From UBA7672 sp031419455 (GTDB taxonomy: Bacteria; Pseudomonadota; Alphaproteobacteria; Caulobacterales; Hyphomonadaceae), in NCBI GenBank assembly GCA_031419455.1, contig JANOKS010000114.1:1-18388 (forward strand): a stretch of DNA of 18,388 bases. The letters run 5' to 3'. Positions 1 to 6,904 of the stretch are shown piece after piece. The notes under the pieces are model-generated. The model was given only the letters and a program-made list of their open reading frames with translations, was not told where the DNA came from and did not search any database. A program made the position numbers and the translations under genes. Within the stretch, counting starts at the first letter, position 1, and every line of letters starts with the position of its first letter.

Positions 1-407
1 AGGAGGGGCCCGAACCGACGTCGCCCGCCGGAAATCCCGAGACGCCTGCCGCCGCTGACCGAGGAAGTGAGATCGGGTCAGCCGAGACGCGACCAACAGG
101 TCTGCCTTCTGGATTTCCTCGGGTGGAGTCTGTGCCGAGCGATCCAGTTCCGACGAAAGAATCCCCCGTGCTGAATGCGTCCTCCAGAGTGGAGGGTAAA
201 TCGGGCCGAGTGGAGGTTTCCCTCTGTGTTTCGGAAAGCGGCTCCGTTATTAACGCCGAAGTTTGGACAACAAGTGGCGACGCTGGGCTCGACAAGGAGG
301 CTCTGCGCATCGCCAGAAAAGAGCGCTACGAACCAGCCCGCCTAAACGGTCGGCCAGTTTCCATATGCGATTTTCAACGCACGTATACCTTCCGGCCAAC
401 GCAGTAG
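1..407 (+). CDS. TonB C-terminal-domain protein, 5' end outside the window
   Basis: The frame is open from base 3 of the window to the TAG at 405-407 with no stop, so the gene starts further left. A GTG at 123 could start a 94-residue product, but it has no convincing ribosome binding site and the frame upstream reads as a Pro/Glu/Ala-rich linker, typical of the periplasmic spacer of TonB-family proteins. The last 70 or so residues match the TonB C-terminal domain: VEVSLCVSESGSVINAEV, then SGDAGLDKEALRIARK, then the 'Y-PA-NG-P' element YEPARLNGRPV, ending in a short strand (YTF). Such domains contact the TonB box of outer-membrane receptors, or serve in other envelope proteins. GC is about 57-60%, below the 65-70% of later genes. 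It may be a true TonB or another protein with this domain; the N-terminus needed to decide is missing. Confidence 0.8.
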   Translation, partial: EGPEPTSPAGNPETPAAADRGSEIGSAETRPTGLPSGFPRVESVPSDPVPTKESPVLNASSRVEGKSGRVEVSLCVSESGSVINAEVWTTSGDAGLDKEALRIARKERYEPARLNGRPVSICDFQRTYTFRPTQ

Positions 408-560
408 CTGATCTGAGCGCTGTGTGGTCCCTCGTTTGAATGGCAAGGCTGTCACGCATGAAGGAGCGACGTCGCCTACAAGGGGCCGGCTAGATTCCGG
501 GATCGCCGTGTAAATCGCGTGACTAGAAAAAGGGTCCGGCCGCTTAAGTATTTGAAAAGA

Positions 561-636
561 TGGTGCTGCCTAGGTGACTTGAACACCTGACCCCCGCATT
601 ACGAATGCGGTGCTCTACCAGCTGAGCTAAGGCAGC
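561..636 (-). tRNA. tRNA-Thr (anticodon CGT), CCA encoded
   Basis: On the minus strand the cloverleaf is complete. The acceptor arms GCTGCCT and AGGCAGC pair over 7 bp, the D arm contains AGCTCAGCTGGTAGAGC, the anticodon stem CCGCA/TGCGG encloses the loop TTCGTAA (anticodon CGT), the variable loop follows, and the T arm is AGGTG-TTCAAGT-CACCT. The discriminator is A (564) and CCA is genomically encoded at 561-563. The anticodon CGT reads ACG, so it decodes threonine. The mature 73-nt body spans 564-636. The 3' end faces the low-GC TonB-domain gene. A T-rich stretch but no clear hairpin follows the 3' end. Confidence 0.96.
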
Positions 637-659
637 CTCCGGCTTGCGGCCGAGGCGGG

Positions 660-689
660 GCTATAACCCGGAGGGGGTTAAGAAAGCAA
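660..689 (-). promoter_or_regulatory. Candidate promoter of the tRNA-Thr gene
   Basis: Reading the minus strand, TTGCTT (684-689) lies 18 bp before TATAGC (660-665). Transcription would start about 16 nt before the tRNA 5' end at 636. Matches to the sigma70 consensus are only partial (3/6 and 4/6), so this is supported mainly by position. Confidence 0.35.
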
Positions 690-729
690 GGTCGGCCGCC
701 AGCCCTGGAAAAGGGCGGAACTGGCGGCC
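678..729 (-). terminator. Candidate Rho-independent terminator of the methyltransferase-fold lipoprotein gene
   Basis: A perfect 9-bp inverted repeat, GGCCGCCAG (694-702) and CTGGCGGCC (721-729), encloses an inner CCCT/AGGG stem with a GGAAA loop. On the minus strand the stem is followed by a T-rich stretch (CTTGCTTTCTT, within 678-690). It lies 48 bp past the stop codon at 777. The T stretch is interrupted, so termination strength is uncertain. It overlaps the -35 hexamer of the candidate tRNA promoter. Confidence 0.55.
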
Positions 730-776
730 TGGAAATCCTTGCGCGTCAGGCGGCCAGGCCGACGTTTTCGGCTCAA

Positions 777-1628
777 TCAGGCCGGCTTGCGGAAGCGCAG
801 GGTCATGCGGTCGCTTTCACCGACGGCCTTGTATTTGGCGGCGTCGAATCCGGCCGGCGTTTCGCCCTGGTTGCGCGGCGAGGTCCAGGAGTTGGGGGGC
901 AGGGTCCAGACGCCGAAGGGATGATCCTTGGTGTCCTTCGGGTTGGCGTTGATCTCGCTCTCGGCGTCGAGAACGAGACCGGCCTTCTGGGCCGCGGCGA
1001 CGATCGAGGCCTTCGAGACGTAACCATCGCCGCCGAGGCGGCCGTTGACGTTCGCCTCCGAGCGCGGGTCGGCGCGGTGATCGACGACGCCCAGCACGCC
1101 ACCGGGTTTCAGCGCCGCCGCAAAGTCGGCGAAGTATTTGTCGACCATGCCCGGCTGCCAGTACCAGTTGTGGAAGTTGCGGAAGGTGATGACCATGTCC
1201 GCGGTTCCAGCCGGCACAAGGGGTCCGGAATCCTTGTTCATCGGAACGTAGGTCTGCGCGCCCCAGACGGCCTGGTCGGCGACGGCGGCAATCTGGTTGC
1301 CCGTGCCGATATACTTGCCGCCCGTCGCCTTGGCGTAGGGCGCGAGAATTTCCGCATAGTAGCTGCCGGGCTGCACTTCGATCACCGTCATGCCCGGCTT
1401 GAGGCCGAAGAAGGCCAGCGTCTCGGTCGGGTGGCGGTGCGAATCGCGGACCTTGTTGGCCTCCGAACGCGCCGGGTTGGCGACAGCCGTTGCAAGCGCC
1501 ACATCGGCCCTGGGAGCAGCCTGCATGGTCTGCGCGTCTGCGGCGCTGTCCATCGCCGGCGTGGTGCAGGCCATCAGGGCTGCCGCCATGGTCGCCAGCG
1601 CAGCCAGCTTCTTTGTCGTGCGGATCAA
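777..1628 (-). CDS. Class I methyltransferase-fold lipoprotein (COG4798-like)
   Basis: The 283-residue product starts with a lipoprotein signal peptide: KK at 6-7, a hydrophobic stretch, and a lipobox LMAC with the lipidated Cys at 21. The rest resembles predicted methyltransferases of the COG4798 type: the lead-in NPARSEANKVRDSHRHP (51-67), motif I region GMTVIEVQPGSYYAEILAPY (79-98), the conserved VITFRNFHNWYW (146-157), and ALKPGGVLGVVDHR (172-185) in the place of motif IV/V. The start is TTG at 1626-1628, chosen because GGGAG stands 6 nt upstream and the next in-frame ATG (codon 14) would destroy the signal peptide; the ATG at 1647-1649 is out of frame. S-adenosylmethionine is cytoplasmic, so a periplasmic methyltransferase is puzzling and its true reaction is unknown. 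The gene appears monocistronic. Confidence 0.85.
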   Translation of the reverse strand: MIRTTKKLAALATMAAALMACTTPAMDSAADAQTMQAAPRADVALATAVANPARSEANKVRDSHRHPTETLAFFGLKPGMTVIEVQPGSYYAEILAPYAKATGGKYIGTGNQIAAVADQAVWGAQTYVPMNKDSGPLVPAGTADMVITFRNFHNWYWQPGMVDKYFADFAAALKPGGVLGVVDHRADPRSEANVNGRLGGDGYVSKASIVAAAQKAGLVLDAESEINANPKDTKDHPFGVWTLPPNSWTSPRNQGETPAGFDAAKYKAVGESDRMTLRFRKPA

Positions 1629-1798
1629 GATGTTCTCCCAGTATCCATGAGCTTTGTCAGGCTATCCCCGTCCGGGATGCGTCACGGAGCTATGCGGCCA
1701 AGGACAATGCGGCAAGCGCTGCGACTGAAAAATTGGCGCCAACGCGATGACAAGCGCGTATGTAACCGGGCTTACTTGCCCTTTGCGCGATACGGCCC

Positions 1799-3103
1799 TC
1801 AGCCCGGCCCGGGCGTTGCCGCAGCGGCGCCGAGCAGCCGCGTGTTGAGCGACTTCATCGCATCGTCGAGCAGGGCGCGGTGCATCGCCTTCTCGCGCCA
1901 TGTCGTGAAGTCGTCGTGGGCGCGGCCGGAGAGACCGGCGACCGCGTTCACGGCATTGCGTATCTCGCCGACGTCGAGCTGACGCCTGGCCGTGCGGATC
2001 GTCTCGGCGTTCAGCGACACGCTTCTTGATGGCTCGAACGCCACCACGCCAGCGAAAGCCTGCCGCAGCCAGTTCCAGCCATCGTCGCTGTCTTCCTCCG
2101 CGTGCCGCAAGGCGCGAGCGGCGCTGGTGTCGAAATCGGCGCGCAGTTTCGACAGCGCGGGCACGCCTGACACAGCGAAGGTCGCAATGCTCGACAATGC
2201 CGGGTCGCCCGGAAGCAGATCGGACAGCGCGGCGTGGTCAGCTGCGAACGGCTCACCATTGCGCGCGGCGGCTTCGAGCACCGCGAGCGCCCGGATGGTC
2301 TGCGCGCGCGTGGTTGCGGTCGCGACCGAATTCGGAGCGATCGCTGTCGCAGCGATCGAGATGTGGGGCGTGGTGATCGGCGACGGTCCGCGCTGGCCCG
2401 CCAGTTCGGACGCCACCTCGTGCAATCCGGTCTCGAGTGCTGTTAGTGCTGCTTCGCGCTGGTCGAACGCAGTCACCAGTGTCGTGTTTGCGAGATTCAG
2501 CTCGGCCACCTGACTGGCAAGGTCCGCGATGGCGCGGCGGACATCCTGCGTGGTCTCCGGAGACGCGGTTGCATCCGCCGAGATGCGCTCAAGCCGGTTG
2601 ACGCGCGCCAGCAAAATGCCGAGCGGCGTCGTGCTGACGATGGCGCTGTCAGGCCCGGCCCGCGTGCCGACGCCGCTGACCGCGGACAATTGCGCCGCCA
2701 GCGCAGCGATGTCCGTCCGCAGCGACGTATCGGCCACATCCTTCTCGCGCAGCCTGTCGCCATGGGCGTCAATGCGCCCCCGCATGGCGACGATGTCAGC
2801 ACTGGCCTGTTCCGAGCCGCGTTGCAGGGCTTCGATTGCAAGCGAGAGTTCGTCGATCTCGCGCGCCAGCGTACCGGTCGGCGCATTTGAGCTCGCATTG
2901 CTGACAATGATGGCGACCGTCGCGCCCAGCACGGCGGCGACAGAACTCGCGGTGATCAGGTGGGGCCAGGTTACCGCACGGCTGCGCATGCGGCGTGGCC
3001 CCACGCGGCGCGCCTGCGCGCGCGACAACGGCGCAGGTGCATCGTCCGCAGGTTCGAATTCCGCGTCGATCGGTTCGGGCTCGACGCGCGACGGGTCCGT
3101 CAT
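1799..3103 (-). CDS. Mitofilin/Mic60-family inner-membrane protein
   Basis: The 434-residue protein has an acidic Pro-rich cytoplasmic N-terminus (1-40), a basic patch ending near 42, one transmembrane helix at about 48-68, a long helical and probably coiled-coil region (80-235), a low-complexity Thr/Ala linker (240-262) and a C-terminal helical domain (265-425). The C-terminal domain contains GWNWLRQAF and the pattern AETIRTARRQLDVGEIRNAV, resembling the mitofilin signature. The architecture and the position just after hemC and hemD match the alphaproteobacterial homologues of mitochondrial Mic60, which shape inner-membrane folds and contact sites with the outer membrane. The gap to hemD is 70 bp, so it is probably the last gene of the heme operon. 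It could also be described as a HemX-like protein by position, but it lacks a SAM-methyltransferase domain. Function in this organism is inferred from family and context. Confidence 0.8.
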   Translation of the reverse strand: MTDPSRVEPEPIDAEFEPADDAPAPLSRAQARRVGPRRMRSRAVTWPHLITASSVAAVLGATVAIIVSNASSNAPTGTLAREIDELSLAIEALQRGSEQASADIVAMRGRIDAHGDRLREKDVADTSLRTDIAALAAQLSAVSGVGTRAGPDSAIVSTTPLGILLARVNRLERISADATASPETTQDVRRAIADLASQVAELNLANTTLVTAFDQREAALTALETGLHEVASELAGQRGPSPITTPHISIAATAIAPNSVATATTRAQTIRALAVLEAAARNGEPFAADHAALSDLLPGDPALSSIATFAVSGVPALSKLRADFDTSAARALRHAEEDSDDGWNWLRQAFAGVVAFEPSRSVSLNAETIRTARRQLDVGEIRNAVNAVAGLSGRAHDDFTTWREKAMHRALLDDAMKSLNTRLLGAAAATPGPG

Positions 3104-3173
3104 CGACCACCATCCTCTTGGCGTGCGCCTACCGCCTCCCCGCGTCGAGGATACGCCGAGAACAGCGATTGTC

Positions 3174-3935
3174 TCAACCGAAAACGAGGCGCGCGAGGGC
3201 CGAAATCAGGGAGGCTTCGTCCGGCGTCGCGGCCAGTTCGATTCTTCCGGTCCGGCCTGCGAGCGGCGCCCCCGCAGCTTCCGATATCGCAACGATGGGA
3301 AACCGCCCACGGGCCCCGGCGTCATCAAGAAAGCCAGCGAGGATGGCGGCGGCGCGTGGCGAATGAATCATCACAGCATCGATCTGCGCCTCCCCGCCGA
3401 GCAGGGCGGCAAGGTGCGGACCGGGCGCATTGACCGGAACGGCTTCAAATATCGCCACAAACCTGGCCGCATGCCCCAGTGCAGCAAGCCGTCCCGCCAG
3501 GTCGCCGCGGCTTTCCGCGTTGCCTGCATGAAGCAGGCGCAGCGTCGGCGGCAACCGCCGTGAAATCAGGTCAGCGAGCGCATTCACATCGCCATCGGCC
3601 GAAACGACTTCTGTAAATCCAGCTTCGCGCGCCGCCTCCGCGGTGCGTTGGCCGACGCAGAAGACGGTTACATCTCGTCGCGGCGAGAGCCGGGCGAATT
3701 GCCGCGCGCCGTTCGCGCTGGTGAAAGCGAGGGCGTCGAACTCGGGAATCGCGGCGTCGATCGGCACAATGGCGAAGAGCGGTTCGATGATCGTCTCGAA
3801 CCCGGCGGCGCGCAGCCGTGCGGCCGTCTCGGATGCGCCAGGTTCGCTGCGCGTCACCAGAATGCGTGGCGAGGGAGTGTGCGGCACGGGGCTCAGGTCT
3901 GGAGGTTTCGGGACGCTGCAATCATCGGCTTCCAT
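3174..3935 (-). CDS. hemD: Uroporphyrinogen-III synthase
   Basis: HemD closes hydroxymethylbilane to uroporphyrinogen III with inversion of ring D, in the cytoplasm, directly after HemC. The 253-residue product is the usual size and shows the family pattern: ILVTRSEPGASETAARLRAAGF (25-46) at the start of domain 1, FDALAFTSANGARQF (66-80), a central VFCVGQRTAEAAREAGF (91-107), then IDAVMIHSPRAAAILAGFL in the second half and IVAISEAAGAPLAG near the end. HemD families are poorly conserved, so the neighbouring hemC (38 bp upstream) strengthens the call. The first 20 or so residues are a Pro-rich extension, and the true start could be slightly downstream. Confidence 0.92.
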   Translation of the reverse strand: MEADDCSVPKPPDLSPVPHTPSPRILVTRSEPGASETAARLRAAGFETIIEPLFAIVPIDAAIPEFDALAFTSANGARQFARLSPRRDVTVFCVGQRTAEAAREAGFTEVVSADGDVNALADLISRRLPPTLRLLHAGNAESRGDLAGRLAALGHAARFVAIFEAVPVNAPGPHLAALLGGEAQIDAVMIHSPRAAAILAGFLDDAGARGRFPIVAISEAAGAPLAGRTGRIELAATPDEASLISALARLVFG

Positions 3936-3973
3936 CGCCCGGTTCGCAAGCCGCCAACTGACGCGCGATCACG

Positions 3974-4954
3974 TCAGGCGCCGGCAACTTCTTCGTCGCC
4001 ATCGCCGTCGTCAGGCCACGGAACGCCGTCGAGATCATGGGCGCGCTCGGCAGCGACATCTTCCGCCAGCACATTGCCGAGGACTTCAGCGTCGAACACG
4101 CTCGGCCGGCCTTCGATGACGCCTTCAGCGCGCCACTTCCTGGAGCCGTCGTCGGCCAGAAGCTCGCCCGCCATCTCCGCTCCCTCAGGCGTCAGCCGGA
4201 AGTGCGCCGCGATGGGCGTGCGGCACGAGCCATCCAGCTTGCGCAGGAAAGCGCGCTCGGCCAGCGCAGCAAGCCGCGCCTCTTCATTGTCGAGCTTCGC
4301 TGCAAGCTCCTTCAGCCAGTCGGGCGCATCCAGCCGCAGCGTTGCGCCGATGATGCCCTGGCCGCCCGCCGGCAGCATCTCGTCGATCTCAAGGATGCCG
4401 GTGGCCTTGTCGATCATGCCGAGCCGGCGAAGGCCGGCGGCGGCGAGAATGGTCGCCTGCGCCTCGCCCTCGGCCAGCTTGCGCAGTCGCGTCTGGACGT
4501 TGCCGCGGAACATCACGATCCTGAGGTCGGGCCGCGCGGCCAGCAGCTGTGCCTGCCGGCGCAGACTGGATGAGCCGACGACGGCGCCCGGCGGGAGTTC
4601 AGCCAGCGACCTGGCGGGTCCGATCAGGCAGTCGCGCGGGTCCTCGCGCTCCAAAAAGGTCGCGAGATAGAGATGGTCGGGCAGGGTGACCGTCACGTCC
4701 TTCAGCGAGTGAACGGCAATGTCGATCTCGCCCAGCTCCTGGGCCCGGTCGAGCTCCTTGGTGAACAGGCCCTTGCCGCCGGCATCCTGCAGCGGCCGGT
4801 CGAGGATCTTGTCGCCGGTCGTCGTGAAGGTGTGCAGCACGGTGGCAATCTCGCCATGCGACGCCTTTGCGATCAGGGCTGCAAACATGTTCGCCTGCGC
4901 CAGCGCCAGGGGCGAGCCGCGCGTACCGATCCGGACTGTTCGCTGTGATGTCAT
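3974..4954 (-). CDS. hemC: Porphobilinogen deaminase (hydroxymethylbilane synthase)
   Basis: HemC joins four porphobilinogen units into hydroxymethylbilane on a dipyrromethane cofactor. From the ATG at 4954 the protein has 326 residues, the normal length. Visible motifs are IGTRGSPLALAQ (9-20), AVHSLKD with the catalytic Asp (80-86), SSLRRQAQL (129-137), MFRGNVQTRL (148-157) and LDGSCRTPIAAHF (240-252), whose Cys244 carries the cofactor. An ATG 17 codons further out (5005) is in frame, but it would overlap the divergent tsaD start and add an unconserved tail. The C-terminus ends in a short acidic tail. It heads the leftward run hemC-hemD-mitofilin. Confidence 0.97.
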   Translation of the reverse strand: MTSQRTVRIGTRGSPLALAQANMFAALIAKASHGEIATVLHTFTTTGDKILDRPLQDAGGKGLFTKELDRAQELGEIDIAVHSLKDVTVTLPDHLYLATFLEREDPRDCLIGPARSLAELPPGAVVGSSSLRRQAQLLAARPDLRIVMFRGNVQTRLRKLAEGEAQATILAAAGLRRLGMIDKATGILEIDEMLPAGGQGIIGATLRLDAPDWLKELAAKLDNEEARLAALAERAFLRKLDGSCRTPIAAHFRLTPEGAEMAGELLADDGSRKWRAEGVIEGRPSVFDAEVLGNVLAEDVAAERAHDLDGVPWPDDGDGDEEVAGA

Positions 4955-4956
4955 GG

Positions 4957-4986
4957 TTGGCTTTCTGAACGTTCGCGGCGTACAAG
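4957..4986 (+). promoter_or_regulatory. Candidate tsaD promoter giving a near-leaderless transcript
   Basis: TTGGCT (4957-4962) is 18 bp before TACAAG (4981-4986), each matching 4/6 of the sigma70 consensus. The start of transcription would fall about 4 nt before the tsaD ATG at 4997. There is no Shine-Dalgarno sequence before that ATG, which fits a leaderless or near-leaderless message, but the hexamers are weak. Confidence 0.3.
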
Positions 4987-4996
4987 CGCCGCCGCA

Positions 4997-6085
4997 ATGA
5001 TGCAAGGCGCTGTCACGGTTCTGGGTATCGAAACCAGCTGCGATGAAACCGCGGCGGCGGTCGTGCGCCTCGAGAATGGCCGGGCGGAGGTGCTGTCAGA
5101 GCATGTCGCCAGCCAGACCGAGGAGCACGCCCTTTATGGTGGTGTCGTGCCTGAAATCGCCGCCCGGGCGCATGTCGAACGGCTGGATTCTCTGATCCGC
5201 ATGGCCATGGACGAATCAGGCGTCGGCTGGGACGGGCTAAACGGGGTCGCCGCCACGGCCGGCCCGGGCCTGATCGGCGGGGTGCTGGCTGGCCTTTCCA
5301 CGGCCAAGGCGATTGCCCTGGCGCGTGGCCTGCCGCTGATCGCGGTCAATCATCTCGAAGGCCATGCCCTGAGCCCACGGCTCGCGGAGGAGGTGGCGTT
5401 CCCCTACCTGCTCTTGCTGGTGTCGGGCGGGCATTGCCAGTTCGTGTCCGTGGAAGGCGTCGGGCGCTACCGCCGCCTTGGCTCGACGATCGACGATGCG
5501 GTGGGGGAGGCGTTCGACAAGACAGCGAAACTTCTTGGCCTCGCCGGGCAGGGCGGTCCCGCCGTCGAGCGGGAGGCTCAGGCGGGGGACGCGAAAGTTG
5601 TCGCTCTTCCCCGGCCGCTGCTGGATCGCCCGGGGCTCGACATGAGTTTCTCCGGTCTCAAGACCGCCGTGCGGCGCGCGGCGCAGGAGCAGCCGCTGAC
5701 GCCCCGACGCCGTGCAGACATCTGCGCGTCATTCCAGGAGGCGGTCGCCGACATTCTCGCTGTGAAGTCCTCGCGTGCGATGGAGACGATTGCGGAGGTT
5801 ACAGATCGCCGCACCTTCGTGGTCGCCGGAGGTGTCGCCGCCAACACAGCGCTGCGGGCGCGGCTCGAAGCCGAGGCGCGGCATCACGATTTCCGCTTTG
5901 TCGCGCCGCCGCTGCGCTGGTGCACCGACAATGGCGCCATGATCGCGCTTGCCGGCGCCGAGCGCCTGCGCCTGGGTCTCACCGATCCTCTCGATACCCC
6001 CGCCCGCGCCCGCTGGCCGCTTGACGAGGCGTCGGCAAGTTCGTCGCCGGTCTATGGCGCCGGCAGGAAAGGCGCGAAGGCGTAG
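4997..6085 (+). CDS. tsaD: tRNA N6-adenosine threonylcarbamoyltransferase subunit TsaD
   Basis: TsaD transfers the threonylcarbamoyl group from threonylcarbamoyl-AMP to adenosine 37 of tRNAs that read ANN codons, working with TsaB and TsaE in the cytoplasm. The 362-residue length is normal. Clear motifs are LGIETSCDETAAAVV (9-23), VVPEIAARAHVERL (50-63), the metal-binding NHLEGH with His119 and His123, LVSGGHCQFV (141-150), the nucleotide-site stretch LGSTIDDAVGEAFDKTAKLLG (161-181), MSFSGLKTAVRR (216-227), VVAGGVAANTALR and the C-terminal CTDNGAMIALAG. Two adjacent ATGs (4997 and 5000) could serve as the start. It is divergent from hemC across 42 bp, and meets the alternative oxidase gene tail to tail 15 bp away. 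Confidence 0.97.
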   Translation: MMQGAVTVLGIETSCDETAAAVVRLENGRAEVLSEHVASQTEEHALYGGVVPEIAARAHVERLDSLIRMAMDESGVGWDGLNGVAATAGPGLIGGVLAGLSTAKAIALARGLPLIAVNHLEGHALSPRLAEEVAFPYLLLLVSGGHCQFVSVEGVGRYRRLGSTIDDAVGEAFDKTAKLLGLAGQGGPAVEREAQAGDAKVVALPRPLLDRPGLDMSFSGLKTAVRRAAQEQPLTPRRRADICASFQEAVADILAVKSSRAMETIAEVTDRRTFVVAGGVAANTALRARLEAEARHHDFRFVAPPLRWCTDNGAMIALAGAERLRLGLTDPLDTPARARWPLDEASASSSPVYGAGRKGAKA

Positions 6086-6100
6086 ATACCTTCTGTGGGT

Positions 6101-6823
6101 TCAGGGACCGTTTGCCGCCCGCGTGGGTGCAGCCGGTTTCGTCTCGCCCTTACGCTCTTCCGGGCTCTTCGGAAGCGTGGCGGGTTCGCTTCCCAGAGTC
6201 CGGCCCGGCGTCTTCGTCGCATCAAGCTTGGCGGCAAAGCCGTGGTTCACGTCGCGATGCTTCATTTCATCGGCTCGCACCGCAATCACCAGGTCGCGCA
6301 GCCGCGCATCGGGCGCCATCTTCCAGTAGTCGATCGCGATCTGCGGCGCCGCCACATTGTCGATCCGCCCGGCATCAATCTCGGCGAGGAACTGCGTGTA
6401 CGAGATGACAGCCTCTTCCTCGAAATAGCCGATCGTGCGATGCGCCGTGCGCGGCGCGAAGAGGTAGAGCACGAAGTAGAAATTCCAGAACGCGCCCTGC
6501 GCGAGCAGCACGAGAAGGCGCTCGAACCCGTTCGGCTTGAACAGCGCAACGAACGCCATCAGGTGCATGCGCTCATTCTCGGCTTCGTCGATCAGCTCCC
6601 TGATCCAGCCATCATCATCGCGCATCCGGCGCAGCGATTTCAGGTGCTGCATCATGCCGCCGACCATGCCGGGCACGCCAGCGACGGTCTCCAGCACAAT
6701 GGCGCGATGGCCATAGCGATGTGCGAAAAACGTGTCCGCGAAAAAGCGCAGGAACTTCGTGATGCCGAGCGCAATGCGGTCGGACAGACCCTTGGCCACA
6801 TGGTGCCGGGTAAGTTCAGTCAT
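6101..6823 (-). CDS. aox: Alternative oxidase (di-iron ubiquinol oxidase)
   Basis: AOX oxidises ubiquinol and reduces oxygen to water without pumping protons; it is cyanide-resistant and sits on one leaflet of the inner membrane. From ATG 6823 the protein has 240 residues. All iron-ligand motifs are present: LETVA (Glu45), AENERMHL (Glu84 and His87), GYFEEEAVISYT (the Glu within 135-137) and RADEMKHRDVNH (Glu186 and His189). The hydrophobic stretch FWNFYFVLYLF lies between the second and third motifs. The C-terminal 40 residues are a charged, Pro-rich tail not needed for the fold. The frame stays open upstream to 6901, but the extra residues are not AOX-like. No clear ribosome binding site is seen. 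It lies 81 bp downstream of the heme-lipoprotein gene and probably shares its transcript. Confidence 0.94.
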   Translation of the reverse strand: MTELTRHHVAKGLSDRIALGITKFLRFFADTFFAHRYGHRAIVLETVAGVPGMVGGMMQHLKSLRRMRDDDGWIRELIDEAENERMHLMAFVALFKPNGFERLLVLLAQGAFWNFYFVLYLFAPRTAHRTIGYFEEEAVISYTQFLAEIDAGRIDNVAAPQIAIDYWKMAPDARLRDLVIAVRADEMKHRDVNHGFAAKLDATKTPGRTLGSEPATLPKSPEERKGETKPAAPTRAANGP

Positions 6824-6904
6824 GCATCTGATATGGAGGGTTTCGCGACAAGGACCAATGCCCATCACGCGACGCGCGCGAATGCCGCACTGTGAAGACA
6901 CCTG

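Noticed and set aside
1728..1742. Palindrome TTGGCGCCAA next to A5, read as a terminator of the heme operon
   Set aside because: The repeat has only a 2-nt centre and cannot form a proper hairpin loop; no other terminator is clear in the 170-bp gap 1629-1798.
921..1982. A 353-residue open frame on the plus strand
   Set aside because: It is antisense to the methyltransferase-fold gene and the end of the mitofilin gene, is Arg-rich with no motif, and has no ribosome binding site.
3648..4670. A 340-residue plus-strand frame across hemD and hemC
   Set aside because: Antisense to both heme genes, whose motifs are certain; composition (Ser/Arg/Ala) is typical of a shadow frame.
4955..5005. Start of hemC at the outer ATG (5005)
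   Set aside because: It would overlap the tsaD start and add 17 unconserved residues; ATG 4954 gives the usual N-terminus.
6824..6901. Longer AOX start at 6901 or 6865
   Set aside because: The extra residues do not resemble AOX or a targeting signal, and bacterial AOX proteins are near 230-240 residues.
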